Below are positions 50,336 through 57,936 of a DNA stretch of 64,000 bases, piece by piece. The position numbers and the translations under genes were made by a program. The stretch's first letter is position 1, and each line of letters begins with the position of its first letter. The notes under the pieces were generated by a model. It was not told where the DNA came from. It saw only the letters and a list, made by a program, of their open reading frames with translations, and did no database searches. The DNA is taken from the NCBI RefSeq assembly GCF_002101705.1, contig NZ_LQPC01000065.1:62001-126000 (forward strand). Reading direction: 5' to 3'. This stretch comes from Mycolicibacterium iranicum (lineage in GTDB: Bacteria > Actinomycetota > Actinomycetes > Mycobacteriales > Mycobacteriaceae).

Positions 50336-50357
50336 TTCTGGATACAGTGCTCCCACC

Positions 50358-50789
50358 ATGAGCCCATCACTGGGGATCGACACGGTCGTGACCGTGCTGG
50401 CGTCGGGCCTCATCTTCCTGTGGTCGCTCGTGCTCGGAATCTGGAAGTACCGCCAGATGGCAACCAGTCCGGACCACGTGGCACACCCCTACGTCGACAT
50501 CGCCCATCGCGCCGCGCTGCTGTATGCATTCGCGACCATGCTGCTGGCGGTCTTCGTCGAGCTCAGCGCCTGGCCGACGTGGGCGAATCTCACCGCCGCG
50601 GCCGTCGTCGTGGCGTTCTTCGTCCTCGCGATCGCAACCTACGTCGCGCACGGCATCCGTCGGGACACGACCAACCAGTTCGAGAACGTCGACACCACGG
50701 TCAGACTGGCGATGGCCTCACTCATCGTCGGCGAGATCGGCGGTTTCGCCGTACTGCTGGCCGGTTTCGTCACCGGACAGTTCTTCTAG
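50358..50789 (+). CDS. four-helix membrane protein of unknown function
   Basis: 143 residues from ATG 50358. Four hydrophobic segments (about 7-25, 52-72, 76-98, 118-140) with a short cytoplasmic loop containing YRQMATSPDHVAHPYVDIAHRAAL; conserved His/Tyr residues in that loop stand out. No signal peptide. I know this type from mycobacteria near hsp20 but can name no function. The gene follows the hsp20 terminator by 22 bases. Confidence 0.75.
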   Translation: MSPSLGIDTVVTVLASGLIFLWSLVLGIWKYRQMATSPDHVAHPYVDIAHRAALLYAFATMLLAVFVELSAWPTWANLTAAAVVVAFFVLAIATYVAHGIRRDTTNQFENVDTTVRLAMASLIVGEIGGFAVLLAGFVTGQFF

Positions 50790-50888
50790 ACTAAATCTAA
50801 ATTGCTGTTCCTCCGCGAATATCGGCCTGATCTGTATAGTCGCCTGAGTATGAATTAGCTGACTAGCGATGGTCCGGGGGGTACTCGC

Positions 50889-51953
50889 TTGACGTCGAGG
50901 GTTCAGCGCTGGTGGGACGAACCCGACCACTTCGAGTGGGTCACCCAGTTCCTGCGCCAGCGCGGCTTTCTTCGCTCCACCCAGTTCGTGATGGCCACCG
51001 TTTCAGGGTCGGCCTCGCTGGTCACGCTCAGCTTCGTGGCCGGGCTCGGTTGGTCGGTCGAGGCGCGACTCGCCCTGGGCGTGCTGGGTGTGCTGTTCAC
51101 CCTGGGCATGACCGCGTTCTGGCTGACGCGTTGGCCCACCCGCAGACAGTCGGAGATCGCGGTCACGGTTGGCACGCTGTTCGTCGCCATCTGGAGCATG
51201 GCCCAGCCCAGCACGTCGGTCGCAGTACTGGCGTGCACGGCCACCGCTGTGACCGGCGGTTACATCGCGTTCTTCCACAACACGCGGCTGCTGGTGTTCA
51301 ACTTCGCCGTGGCGATAACCATCACGACCTCAGCGACGTGGCGGCTGGGCTCCGACACCGACATCGCCACCGCTGTGGCTGCCTTCTGGCTCGCCTGGTT
51401 CCCGAACGTCACGGTTCCACTGGCCATCCGCGGCATCACCAAGGCCATGGGCGCGTACGCCGAGCAATCCGGCTCGGATCCACTGACGGGACTGCTCAAC
51501 CGCCGCGGGTTCGCGGACGCGATCGCCCACCAGCTCACCGAAGCACCGCCTTCTGCAACGCATCTGGGGCTGGTGATGGTCGATCTCGACTACTTCAAAC
51601 TCGTCAACGACACCCACGGCCACGCAGCAGGCGACCGTGCACTGCAGGCCGTCGCGGAGCTGCTGCGTCAGCGCAGCCCGCACGGTGCCACGCTCTGCCG
51701 GGCCGGCGGGGAAGAATTCATCGTCGCCGTCGCCGGACCGCGAGGCGGCGCCGAATCTGTCGCCGGACAACTGTGCCGCGCGATCGCGGAGTTGCCGCAG
51801 AACGTCACGGCCAGCGTCGGGACCTGCAGCATCGCACTGGACCATCTGCGCACCCGCAACTCCGACGTGCTGATCGATGAGCTGATCGCGACTGCCGACA
51901 CCGCGATGTATGTCGCAAAGCGCAACGGCGGCAATCAAGTTCAGTTGGGCTAG
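50889..51953 (+). CDS. membrane-bound diguanylate cyclase (GGDEF)
   Basis: 354 residues from TTG 50889, with a GGGGGG run before it. Five or six membrane spans fill residues 30-190, then the GGDEF domain starts at SDPLTGLLNRRGF. The active site reads RAGGEEF (about residues 271-277), an accepted catalytic variant; the Asp in VDLDYFKLVNDTHGHAAGDRAL binds the metal. The R-x-x-D product-inhibition site normally five residues upstream is absent (HGATL there). It makes cyclic di-GMP from two GTP at the membrane. No EAL domain. Confidence 0.9.
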   Translation: MTSRVQRWWDEPDHFEWVTQFLRQRGFLRSTQFVMATVSGSASLVTLSFVAGLGWSVEARLALGVLGVLFTLGMTAFWLTRWPTRRQSEIAVTVGTLFVAIWSMAQPSTSVAVLACTATAVTGGYIAFFHNTRLLVFNFAVAITITTSATWRLGSDTDIATAVAAFWLAWFPNVTVPLAIRGITKAMGAYAEQSGSDPLTGLLNRRGFADAIAHQLTEAPPSATHLGLVMVDLDYFKLVNDTHGHAAGDRALQAVAELLRQRSPHGATLCRAGGEEFIVAVAGPRGGAESVAGQLCRAIAELPQNVTASVGTCSIALDHLRTRNSDVLIDELIATADTAMYVAKRNGGNQVQLG

Positions 51954-51966
51954 TGCCACTGCCCTG

Positions 51967-52530
51967 CTAGGCGACCGGACCCCGGCGGTTGCGTGCGGTG
52001 ACCCGGACTCGCGTGCGCACGGCGACCCGCTCGCCGAGCATCTGGGCGACGGTCGCGGCGGTGTCGTCCGCTGCGAGCACCGCGAGCTCCAGCGAGCGAC
52101 GTGCCGCGACCGTCGCAGTCAATGTGATGGTCGGAGCGCCGTTCTCGACGCTGGCACGGGCGCTCGCCTTGAGCACCGCTGGATGCTGCGCCAGGACATC
52201 GGCCGCAGCCGACGCCACCGCCGCCGCGTCGGCACTCAGCGTGCCGTCGGTGTTCGTGTCATCGGCAAGGCGCACATCGCGCACGCGCGGCGCACGCCGG
52301 TGCCCCGAAAGCCACCACAACCCGACGACGACGAGCACTGCGCCGACACCTCCGCAGGCCCACGGCCACCACGATGCATCGACATCCCGCAGGGCCGCGG
52401 CCAGCTGCACCGGCCTGCCGCCTGCGAGGCGGCCCTGCCACCACAGCACTGCCGCGGCACCCGCGGCGAGCAGCAGGAGGCCGATGAGGAAGACCGCGAT
52501 GCGGTCCAGAAGCACAGTTGCACGCGTCAT
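51967..52530 (-). CDS. amaP: AmaP-like Asp23-anchoring membrane protein
   Basis: 187 residues from ATG 52530, which has GGAGG 8 bases upstream. Two membrane spans (DRIAVFLIGLLLLAAGAAAVLWW and a second around 60-77), then a soluble domain (LSADAAAVASAAADVLAQHPAVLKASARASVENGAPTITLTATVAARRSLE) typical of AmaP/Asp23-anchor proteins. It likely tethers the Asp23-family proteins encoded in the same cluster to the membrane. The preceding gene ends 3 bases before this start; last gene of the cluster. Confidence 0.8.
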   Translation of the reverse strand: MTRATVLLDRIAVFLIGLLLLAAGAAAVLWWQGRLAGGRPVQLAAALRDVDASWWPWACGGVGAVLVVVGLWWLSGHRRAPRVRDVRLADDTNTDGTLSADAAAVASAAADVLAQHPAVLKASARASVENGAPTITLTATVAARRSLELAVLAADDTAATVAQMLGERVAVRTRVRVTARNRRGPVA

Positions 52531-52532
52531 GG

Positions 52533-53069
52533 TCACTTCCTCCCCGCCAAGCGCACCCGGATGCGGGGCGCATGCTCCAGTGCTGCGAGTTCGGTTGTCA
52601 CGGCCCGGTTCACCGCGTTCTTCAGTTCGGCCTCCGCGGTTCCCGACACCTCACATCGAACGGTGAGCGCCCGCCGGGAAGCGGTGGAGCGGGCCGAGAT
52701 GACACCGGGTACGGCCTCCGCCGATGCGCTGGCGATCCTGGCGACATCGGTCACATCGACATAGACGGCTGTCTGTGCGGTCGCGCGTACGGCTCGGCGC
52801 CGCCGCGGTTTGACTGCCACCCCCACGAGGATGATCCCGACGACCCCGGCTGCGATGCCGGCGAAGGGTGTCCACGGCATCGGGGCCGAACCGTCGGCCG
52901 CACTGACCGCGTCGGCGATCCACGACGCTCCGCCGATCCACCCGGCGGCCACGAGCGCCTCGCGCACGCCGAGCCCACCGAGCACTATCAGGACCATCGC
53001 CGAAGCGGCGGCGAGGTAGCTGGCACCCGCGGGGGCCAGCGGTTGTGCACCTTCCCTAACCTGTGTCAT
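52533..53069 (-). CDS. DUF6286-type membrane protein of the Asp23 cluster
   Basis: 178 residues. Two hydrophobic segments (about 17-37 and 66-86) with a short external loop, then RRRRA and a soluble C-terminal domain (YVDVTDVARIASASAEAVPGVISARSTASRRALTVRCEV) that looks like the AmaP soluble part. DUF6286 is from memory. It overlaps the previous Asp23 gene by 4 bases and ends 3 bases before amaP. Probably a second membrane anchor of the same assembly. Confidence 0.75.
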   Translation of the reverse strand: MTQVREGAQPLAPAGASYLAAASAMVLIVLGGLGVREALVAAGWIGGASWIADAVSAADGSAPMPWTPFAGIAAGVVGIILVGVAVKPRRRRAVRATAQTAVYVDVTDVARIASASAEAVPGVISARSTASRRALTVRCEVSGTAEAELKNAVNRAVTTELAALEHAPRIRVRLAGRK

Positions 53070-53440
53070 TGCAGTACTTTCCGTCGTTCGCCCGGGTCAG
53101 GTGCGACGACGGACCGGACATGGACATCCACTCCGTCGACGACAAGGCCGCTCAGCTCGGACAGTCCGCGACCGACCCGGCGGCGCACTTCGGCCGTGGT
53201 TTCCGGCAGCGGCCGCCCCCACACCACCGCGACCTCCAGACTGGCTCGTACATGGTCGCCTGCGACGACGACGTCGACCCGCGGCAGCTCACGAAGAGCC
53301 AGCTTTCCGATGCCGTGGCTGGCTCTGACGATGCCGTCCACTTCCAGTGCCGTCGCGCAGGCGACCGCCTCGACGGCCTTGTCGCGGATCGTCAAGCTCC
53401 CCCGGGCGCCCGGGTCGTCGTCGCCGACCTGGTCAGCCAC
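53066..53440 (-). CDS. Asp23/Gls24-family protein
   Basis: 124 residues from GTG 53440. GSLTIRDKAVEAVACATALEVDGIVRASHGIGKLALRELPRVDVVVAGDHVRASLEVAVVWGRPLPETTAEVRRRVGRGL shows the Asp23 pattern: N-terminal helix, strand pairs and a long amphipathic helix. Asp23 proteins sit on the inner face of the membrane and are linked to cell-wall stress. Starts 8 bases inside the preceding 59-residue gene; shares strong coupling with its neighbours. Confidence 0.8.
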   Translation of the reverse strand: MADQVGDDDPGARGSLTIRDKAVEAVACATALEVDGIVRASHGIGKLALRELPRVDVVVAGDHVRASLEVAVVWGRPLPETTAEVRRRVGRGLSELSGLVVDGVDVHVRSVVAPDPGERRKVLQ

Positions 53441-53612
53441 GGCCCCGGCCCCGCAGAATGCTCATCGCGTCGAATTCGCCGTCACGGTGTCCCCCGATGA
53501 CGTAGCCGATGGCGCCGAGAACCAGCGCGAGCAGAAATCCGGTGAAGCCGCCCGCAGCCGCGGCCACCCCGAGAAGCAGTCCGGCCAGCAGACCGGCGGT
53601 TGCGGTGGTCAT
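53433..53612 (-). CDS. small membrane protein of the Asp23 cluster
   Basis: 59 residues from ATG 53612 to TGA 53433. MTTATAGLLAGLLLGVAAAA then GGFTGFLLALVLGAIGYVIGG forms a hydrophobic hairpin with GxxxG-type helix-packing glycines, followed by HRDGEFDAMSIL and a RGRGRG tail. Similar small proteins (DUF2273-like) accompany asp23/amaP in Gram-positive bacteria. Overlaps the next gene by 8 bases and the previous by 4, which strongly supports it being translated. Confidence 0.8.
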   Translation of the reverse strand: MTTATAGLLAGLLLGVAAAAGGFTGFLLALVLGAIGYVIGGHRDGEFDAMSILRGRGRG

Positions 53613-53872
53613 GAGTTTCCTCCAGTGTCACTATGTGTTCGAAAAGTGTTGTGGTGCAGCGTCGCAAAGCGGCGACGCCGCAGTCGGCGGGTGAGGCGCG
53701 ACAGCGCGCGCGAGAACCTGGTCCGCCTGGTCACCATGATGGTGGGGCGCTGCTTGGGCGCCGGGCTTGTGGCCTGCAGCGCCGACATCAACGCCTCGGC
53801 AGATCCGCCGGCATCAGGATGATGCCGGCGGATTGCCTGGCGGCGCGCGCGACGACCAGCAGCGTCCGACAT
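53609..53872 (-). CDS. small basic protein with HPD-like motif
   Basis: 87 residues from ATG 53872. RRARRQAIRRHHPDAGGSAEALMSALQ resembles helix II-loop of a J-domain, including His-Pro-Asp, but the rest of the J fold is absent. The C-terminal half is extremely arginine-rich (RFSRALSRLTRRLRRRRFA). It overlaps the 59-residue gene by 4 bases and begins 2 bases after the preceding stop. Function unknown; a nucleic-acid- or membrane-surface-binding role is conceivable from charge only. Confidence 0.6.
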   Translation of the reverse strand: MSDAAGRRARRQAIRRHHPDAGGSAEALMSALQATSPAPKQRPTIMVTRRTRFSRALSRLTRRLRRRRFATLHHNTFRTHSDTGGNS

Positions 53873-53874
53873 GG

Positions 53875-54189
53875 TCAGTCCGCGCCGGACGGTGACGTCA
53901 TTGCGACCGCTTCCACGGTCACATCCACTGCGGCGCCGGGGAATTCGGCGGCCACGGCCGCTCGCACCGCGGCGGCGGTCTCCCGCACCGGGGTGTCGGC
54001 CCACGCGGTGATGTGCACGTCGATAGCACTCTCACCGACACGGATGCCGACCACCCTTCGGCCCGCGAGATGAGTTGCGATCTCACCGAACATCCCGGAG
54101 TGCAGATCGGCCACTCCCGGCAAGGCCCGCACGATGGCGTCGATCCTGTCGGCGGGTTCGGGCTGTTCGGCGGCTTCGTCGCGGCCCAC
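53875..54189 (-). CDS. Asp23-cluster hypothetical protein
   Basis: 104 residues from GTG 54189, overlapping the stop of the preceding asp23 gene by one base. RIDAIVRALPGVADLHSGMFGEIATHLAGRRVVGIRVGESAIDVHITAWADTPVRETAAAVRAAVAAEFPGAAVDVTVEAVA has the strand-strand-helix order of an Asp23 half-domain. It probably assembles with the other products of the cluster at the membrane. Confidence 0.75.
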   Translation of the reverse strand: MGRDEAAEQPEPADRIDAIVRALPGVADLHSGMFGEIATHLAGRRVVGIRVGESAIDVHITAWADTPVRETAAAVRAAVAAEFPGAAVDVTVEAVAMTSPSGAD

Positions 54190-54653
54190 TACTCGACCCT
54201 GGCGAGCCGACCGTCTGCCGGTTGATCGGGTTCGTCGTCACCGATGTACACGTCGTGCACCGTGATGTCGACCTCGACGACCTCCAGCCCCGTCATGCGC
54301 TCGATAGCCGCGATCACGTTGCGGCGGATGCCCGTGGCCAGGTCTGCGATGGAGACGCCGTATTCGGCGACGATGTCGATATCGACCGCTGCCTGCTTCT
54401 CGCCGACCTCGACCGAAACACCTTGTGCGTGGTTGACCGTGGCGCCGGGAATACGCTCCCGCAAGGCGCCGACTGCCCGACTCGCGCTGCCGCCCAGGGC
54501 ATGCACGCCGGAAACCTCCCGTGCGGCCAGGCCGGCGATCTTCGACACCACGGTGTCGGCGATGCTGGTCTTCCCGTGCGTCGTGGTGAGTGGGCCAGGC
54601 TGGGTCGCGACCACCGACGTGGCCGGCGAAGCAGCGCTCTGGGTGTTGCTCAT
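54189..54653 (-). CDS. Asp23/Gls24-family envelope stress protein
   Basis: 154 residues from ATG 54653, with AAGGAG upstream. After a flexible N-terminus, the full Asp23 domain follows: TSIADTVVSKIAGLAAREVSGVHALGG, RAVGALRERIPG, GVSVEVGEKQAAVDIDIVAEYGVSIADLATGIRRNVIAAIERMTGLEVVEVDITVHDVYIGDDEP (in part). This is the best conserved member and first gene of the cluster. Asp23 forms a sheet under the membrane, anchored by AmaP, in Gram-positive bacteria. Divergent from the universal stress gene; the shared promoter holds two palindromes. Confidence 0.88.
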   Translation of the reverse strand: MSNTQSAASPATSVVATQPGPLTTTHGKTSIADTVVSKIAGLAAREVSGVHALGGSASRAVGALRERIPGATVNHAQGVSVEVGEKQAAVDIDIVAEYGVSIADLATGIRRNVIAAIERMTGLEVVEVDITVHDVYIGDDEPDQPADGRLARVE

Positions 54654-54741
54654 CTCTACTCCTTTCGCTGTTGTCATGACTGTTGGTCGGAGCCGACGCG
54701 GGAAACCGAATGTGCGAGCGATGTGACCTCACTCACCCACA

Positions 54742-54769
54742 TCTTACTGTAAAGTAAGAACAAGTGTTC
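54742..54769. promoter_or_regulatory. two adjacent palindromes in the asp23/usp divergent promoter
   Basis: TCTTACTGTAAAGTAAGA (54742-54759) is an 18-base palindrome with one mismatched pair, and GAACA-AG-TGTTC (54758-54769) adjoins it. Both lie in the 141 bases between the asp23 start (54653) and the usp start (54795), where a repressor could control both genes. The A/T content is unusual for this genome. Confidence 0.55.
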
Positions 54770-54794
54770 ACTCAAAGTCGAGCAAGGAGCGCCC

Positions 54795-55232
54795 ATGCCC
54801 AACTACCGCCTGATCGTTGTCGGAACCGACGGGTCGGACACCTCTCTACGCGCCGTCGACAAGGCCGCGTCCCTGGCTGCGGAGTCGGACGCCAAGCTGG
54901 TGATCGCCTCCGCCTACACCCCGCAGCGGCGCGACTCCGCCGGACCGGACCCCGATCAGCCGCGCCACCCGCGTGACACCCCGGTGGCCGATCTACTCAC
55001 CGACGCCGCCGACCGAGCGAAGAACGCCGGCGCCCGCGACGTCGACGTCCGCGCGCTGGAGGGCACTCCCGCCGACGCGCTGGTCGACCTCGCCGCCGAA
55101 CTCGGTGCGGATCTGCTCGTCGTGGGCAGCGTCGGGCTGAACTCCGTGGTGGGGCGTCTCGTCGGCTCCGTGCCGCGCATCGTGCAGCGGCGCGCCGAGA
55201 CCGAGGTGCTGGTCGTCGAGACCTCGGGGTAA
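54795..55232 (+). CDS. universal stress protein
   Basis: 145 residues, ATG after AAGGAG. Single Usp domain: YRLIVVGTDGSDTSLRAVDKAASLA at the N-terminus, and the ATP-binding motif G-x2-G-x9-G-S in VVGSVGLNSVVGRLVGSVPRIV, so it is of the nucleotide-binding kind. It opposes the Asp23 cluster and likely responds to the same stress through the shared palindromes. Cytoplasmic; partner unknown. Confidence 0.9.
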   Translation: MPNYRLIVVGTDGSDTSLRAVDKAASLAAESDAKLVIASAYTPQRRDSAGPDPDQPRHPRDTPVADLLTDAADRAKNAGARDVDVRALEGTPADALVDLAAELGADLLVVGSVGLNSVVGRLVGSVPRIVQRRAETEVLVVETSG

Positions 55233-55283
55233 CGGCTGCCGCTTCGGCCGCGCGCCGTGTCGCCGCTTCGCGTGGTGGAGGAA

Positions 55284-55297
55284 TTGACGTTCGTCAA
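55284..55297. promoter_or_regulatory. 14-bp palindrome before an Asp23-like gene
   Basis: TTGACGTTCGTCAA is perfectly symmetrical (6-base arms, 2-base centre) and lies 85 bases before the ATG at 55382. It could be an operator; its TTGACG half also resembles a -35 element, so overlap with the promoter is possible. The 149 bases here contain no gene. Confidence 0.4.
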
Positions 55298-55381
55298 GAT
55301 TGGCGACATCCTGAGAATCAGCCCGGACGGCGCGCGGACACCACCGTCGCGCCAGGACACCCTCCAGCAAAGGCTGCAGCG

Positions 55382-55813
55382 ATGGCGATAGGCGACTACG
55401 ACGTACTGGCGCGTGCGTCCCGCGTCCTGCGGGCAGTGCCGGAACCGGGGTGGTCGGCGATCGAACAGTCCGTCATCGAAGCCGTCCGGCGAACCCCTCG
55501 CGGAGGCTGGCCGATCGCCGTCGTCGACCCGGCGCCCGGGTCCGTCCCGGGCCGCATCCGCGTCAGCGACCTCGTCGTGCGGACTTTGGTCGCGCAGCAG
55601 TTGGCCGCCGATCCGGACCTCAAGCTCAGCGACGTCGAGGTCGAGATCGAAGGCGAGAACCTGCGGGCGGTCCGTATCGAGGTCAGTGGACGTTACGGCA
55701 GCGACCTGGCCCGAGCGGCCGAACGGGTCCGCGCACTCGCCGAGACCGTCGTCGCGGAGACGACGGGTCAGGACGCAGACGTGACCATCACCGTCATCGA
55801 CGTCCACCGCTGA
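55382..55813 (+). CDS. Asp23/Gls24-like protein
   Basis: 143 residues. The segment IRVSDLVVRTLVAQQLAADPDLKLSDVEVEIEGENLRAVRIEVSGRYGSDLARAAERVRALAETVVAETTGQDADVTITVIDVHR (in part) shows the Asp23-type strand and helix order; the N-terminal 45 residues form an additional segment. It is the fourth Asp23-related protein of the region but on the opposite strand, downstream of the universal stress gene. Probably works with the same envelope complex. Confidence 0.72.
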   Translation: MAIGDYDVLARASRVLRAVPEPGWSAIEQSVIEAVRRTPRGGWPIAVVDPAPGSVPGRIRVSDLVVRTLVAQQLAADPDLKLSDVEVEIEGENLRAVRIEVSGRYGSDLARAAERVRALAETVVAETTGQDADVTITVIDVHR

Positions 55814-55817
55814 ACCG

Positions 55818-56591
55818 CTACTTCCAGCGGTCGAGAATCTCCTTCGACCGCTCGGTCAGCGCCGCCTGCCAGAACGGTCCGAAACTGATGCGCGCCACCC
55901 CGAGCGGTCCGTACGACGCCGGATCCGATTGATCGGGGCGCGCGATCGCGTTGACGGGCAACGGCAGCTCGGACGTCAGACGCTTCATGACCTCGGGCGG
56001 ATGGATTCCGACCGGGTAGAGCACGTCGGCTCCGGCGTCGGCAGCTTCCTTCAGTCGGGCGATCGCCCGATCCACCCGGTCGGCATCGTCGCCGTCCTGC
56101 CGCAGGAACAGGTCGGTCCTGGCGTTGACCACCACCCGCACGCCTGCTGCGTCAGCCGCGGCGCGCAGCCCGCCGACCAGTTCGGCGTGCTCGCCGGACG
56201 ACCGCAGTCTGCCGCCCTCACTGTGCACCGTGTCCTCGATGTTGAGGCCGACGGCGCCCACTGACAGCAAACCTTCGATCAGCCGGTTCGGCGACTCGGC
56301 GTATCCCGATTCGATGTCGACCGACACCGGAACGTCCACTGCGGCGGTGATCTGCGCGACGCGGGTCAACACGTCGTCGAAGGTCATGCCTTCGTTGTCG
56401 GACTTGCCGACCGAGTCGGCCATCGGATGGCTGCCCACGGTCAGCGCGCTGAACCCGGCGCCCACCGCCAGGTTGGCCGACCACGCGTCCCACACCGTCG
56501 GCAGCACCACGGGATCGCCGGGCCGGTGCAGCGCCAGCAGCGCATCGGCACGGGACTTCAGAGACTCATCCATGGCCATGTGTTCCGTCAT
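55818..56591 (-). CDS. isocitrate lyase/PEP mutase-family enzyme
   Basis: 257 residues (start ATG 56591, alternatives at 56579 and 56573). The (beta/alpha)8 fold landmarks are LALHRPGDPVVLPTVWDAWSANLAVGAGFSALTVGSHP, VPVSVDIESGYAE (metal-binding acidic residues), VGLNIEDTVHSEGGRL and VVNARTDLFL. The catalytic Cys region KKCGH of isocitrate lyase is absent, so it is probably a PEP-mutase-like C-C or C-P lyase acting on an oxaloacetate- or phosphonopyruvate-like substrate. It converges on the Asp23-like gene with a 4-base gap. Confidence 0.85.
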   Translation of the reverse strand: MTEHMAMDESLKSRADALLALHRPGDPVVLPTVWDAWSANLAVGAGFSALTVGSHPMADSVGKSDNEGMTFDDVLTRVAQITAAVDVPVSVDIESGYAESPNRLIEGLLSVGAVGLNIEDTVHSEGGRLRSSGEHAELVGGLRAAADAAGVRVVVNARTDLFLRQDGDDADRVDRAIARLKEAADAGADVLYPVGIHPPEVMKRLTSELPLPVNAIARPDQSDPASYGPLGVARISFGPFWQAALTERSKEILDRWK

Positions 56592-56692
56592 CTCCGCTCG
56601 TCAAAGTGATCTGTCTCACGCTGTCATCGGTGATTTCGCTAGCATCAATTGCGTACTGTGATCCATGACACCCTTCAGCCCAAGGAGGTCGC

Positions 56693-56995
56693 TTGTCCAG
56701 CACCAGCACCACCGAACTCGCCCAGCTTCACGAACTGATCGGAAGCCTCAGGCGATGCGTCACGTCGCTGGCGTCGCGATACGGGGACAGCCCTGCCACC
56801 CGGCGCATCGTCAACGACGCTGAACGCATCCTCAACGATATCGATCGTCTCGACATCGATGCCGAGGAGCTGGAACTCGCGCGGGGCGTCAGCCGGCACC
56901 ATCACGTCGCCGAGCGGATTCCGATCCCGGACACCCAGTACGACACCGATTTCTGGCGCGGTGTCGACGACGAGGGTCTCGGCGGCACACGCTGA
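56693..56995 (+). CDS. conserved hypothetical protein preceding sdh (Rv0250c-like)
   Basis: 100 residues from TTG 56693, with a strong AAGGAGG 6 bases upstream. LAQLHELIGSLRRCVTSLASRYGDSPATRRIVNDAERILNDIDRLDIDAEELELARG is all-helical; the tail contains HHHVAERIPIPDTQYDTDFWRGVDDEGLGG. No membrane part. It is always next to the Sdh1 operon in mycobacteria as I recall (Rv0250c), so an assembly or regulatory role for this succinate dehydrogenase is likely but unproven. Confidence 0.8.
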   Translation: MSSTSTTELAQLHELIGSLRRCVTSLASRYGDSPATRRIVNDAERILNDIDRLDIDAEELELARGVSRHHHVAERIPIPDTQYDTDFWRGVDDEGLGGTR

Positions 56996-57068
56996 GATCG
57001 TGTGCCGGCTCTCCTGACACGGGGGAGGCGGCACCCCTCGGGGGACACAACTGCATCGAAAGGTAACT

Positions 57069-57887
57069 GTGAGCGCACCCACCGCCGACCGCAAAGCGAC
57101 CGGCGTCTTCTCCCCTGGCCGTGCCCAGATCTCGCAGCGCACGCTTCGGACAGACAACTGGCTGAAGTCCCCCATCCTCACCGACCTGGGGTTCGCCGCG
57201 TTCATCATCTACGCGACGGTGCGCGCCTTCCAGCAGGACCACTACTACGTCGCCGACTACCACTACCTGACGCCGTTCTACTCGCCGTGCGTCAGCACCG
57301 GGTGCATTCCCGAGGCCTCGCACTTCGGCCAGTTCCTGCCCGACGTGTGGTGGCTGCCCTACGCCGCACTGTCACTGCCGTTCCTGCTGCTGTTCCGGCT
57401 GACGTGCTACTACTACCGCGGCGCCTACTACCGCACGGTGTGGCAGTCCCCCACCGCCTGTGCGGTGGCCGAACCGCATAAGAAGTACAGCGGTGAGACG
57501 AAATTCCCGCTGATCATCCAGAACACGCACCGGTACTTCTTCTACATCGCCGGCATCATCTCGGTGATCAACACCTACGACGCGATCATCGCGTTCCACT
57601 CGCCGTCCGGCTTCGGTTTCGGACTGGGCAACGTGATCCTGCTCGTCAACGTCGTCCTGCTGTGGACGTACACCATCTCGTGCCACTCCTGCAGGCACGT
57701 CGCCGGCGGGCGCCTGAAGCACTTCTCGAAACACCCTGTCCGCTACTGGATGTGGACCCAGATCAGCAAGCTCAACGTCCGGCACAAGCAGTACGCCTGG
57801 ATCACGCTGGGCACCCTGATGTTCACCGACTTCTACATCATGCTGGTCGCCAGCGGAACCATCTCTGATCTGAGATTCATTGGCTGA
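57069..57887 (+). CDS. sdhC: succinate dehydrogenase Sdh1 membrane anchor
   Basis: 272 residues from GTG 57069 with GAAAGG upstream. Five or six membrane segments with many His and Tyr residues (FQQDHYYVADYHYL, RLTCYYYRGAYYRTVW, IIQNTHRYFFYIAG, SCHSCRHVAGGRLKHFSKHP) that could bind haem or menaquinone. This large anchor is characteristic of mycobacterial Sdh1 (Rv0249c), in contrast to the small SdhC/SdhD pair of Sdh2. It carries electrons from the iron-sulfur subunit to the quinone pool. First catalytic gene of the sdh operon. Confidence 0.9.
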   Translation: MSAPTADRKATGVFSPGRAQISQRTLRTDNWLKSPILTDLGFAAFIIYATVRAFQQDHYYVADYHYLTPFYSPCVSTGCIPEASHFGQFLPDVWWLPYAALSLPFLLLFRLTCYYYRGAYYRTVWQSPTACAVAEPHKKYSGETKFPLIIQNTHRYFFYIAGIISVINTYDAIIAFHSPSGFGFGLGNVILLVNVVLLWTYTISCHSCRHVAGGRLKHFSKHPVRYWMWTQISKLNVRHKQYAWITLGTLMFTDFYIMLVASGTISDLRFIG

Positions 57888-57936
57888 CAAGGTGATTGTC
57901 TCCCAGCGAATCGATCAGACGGACAAGTGAGGATCA

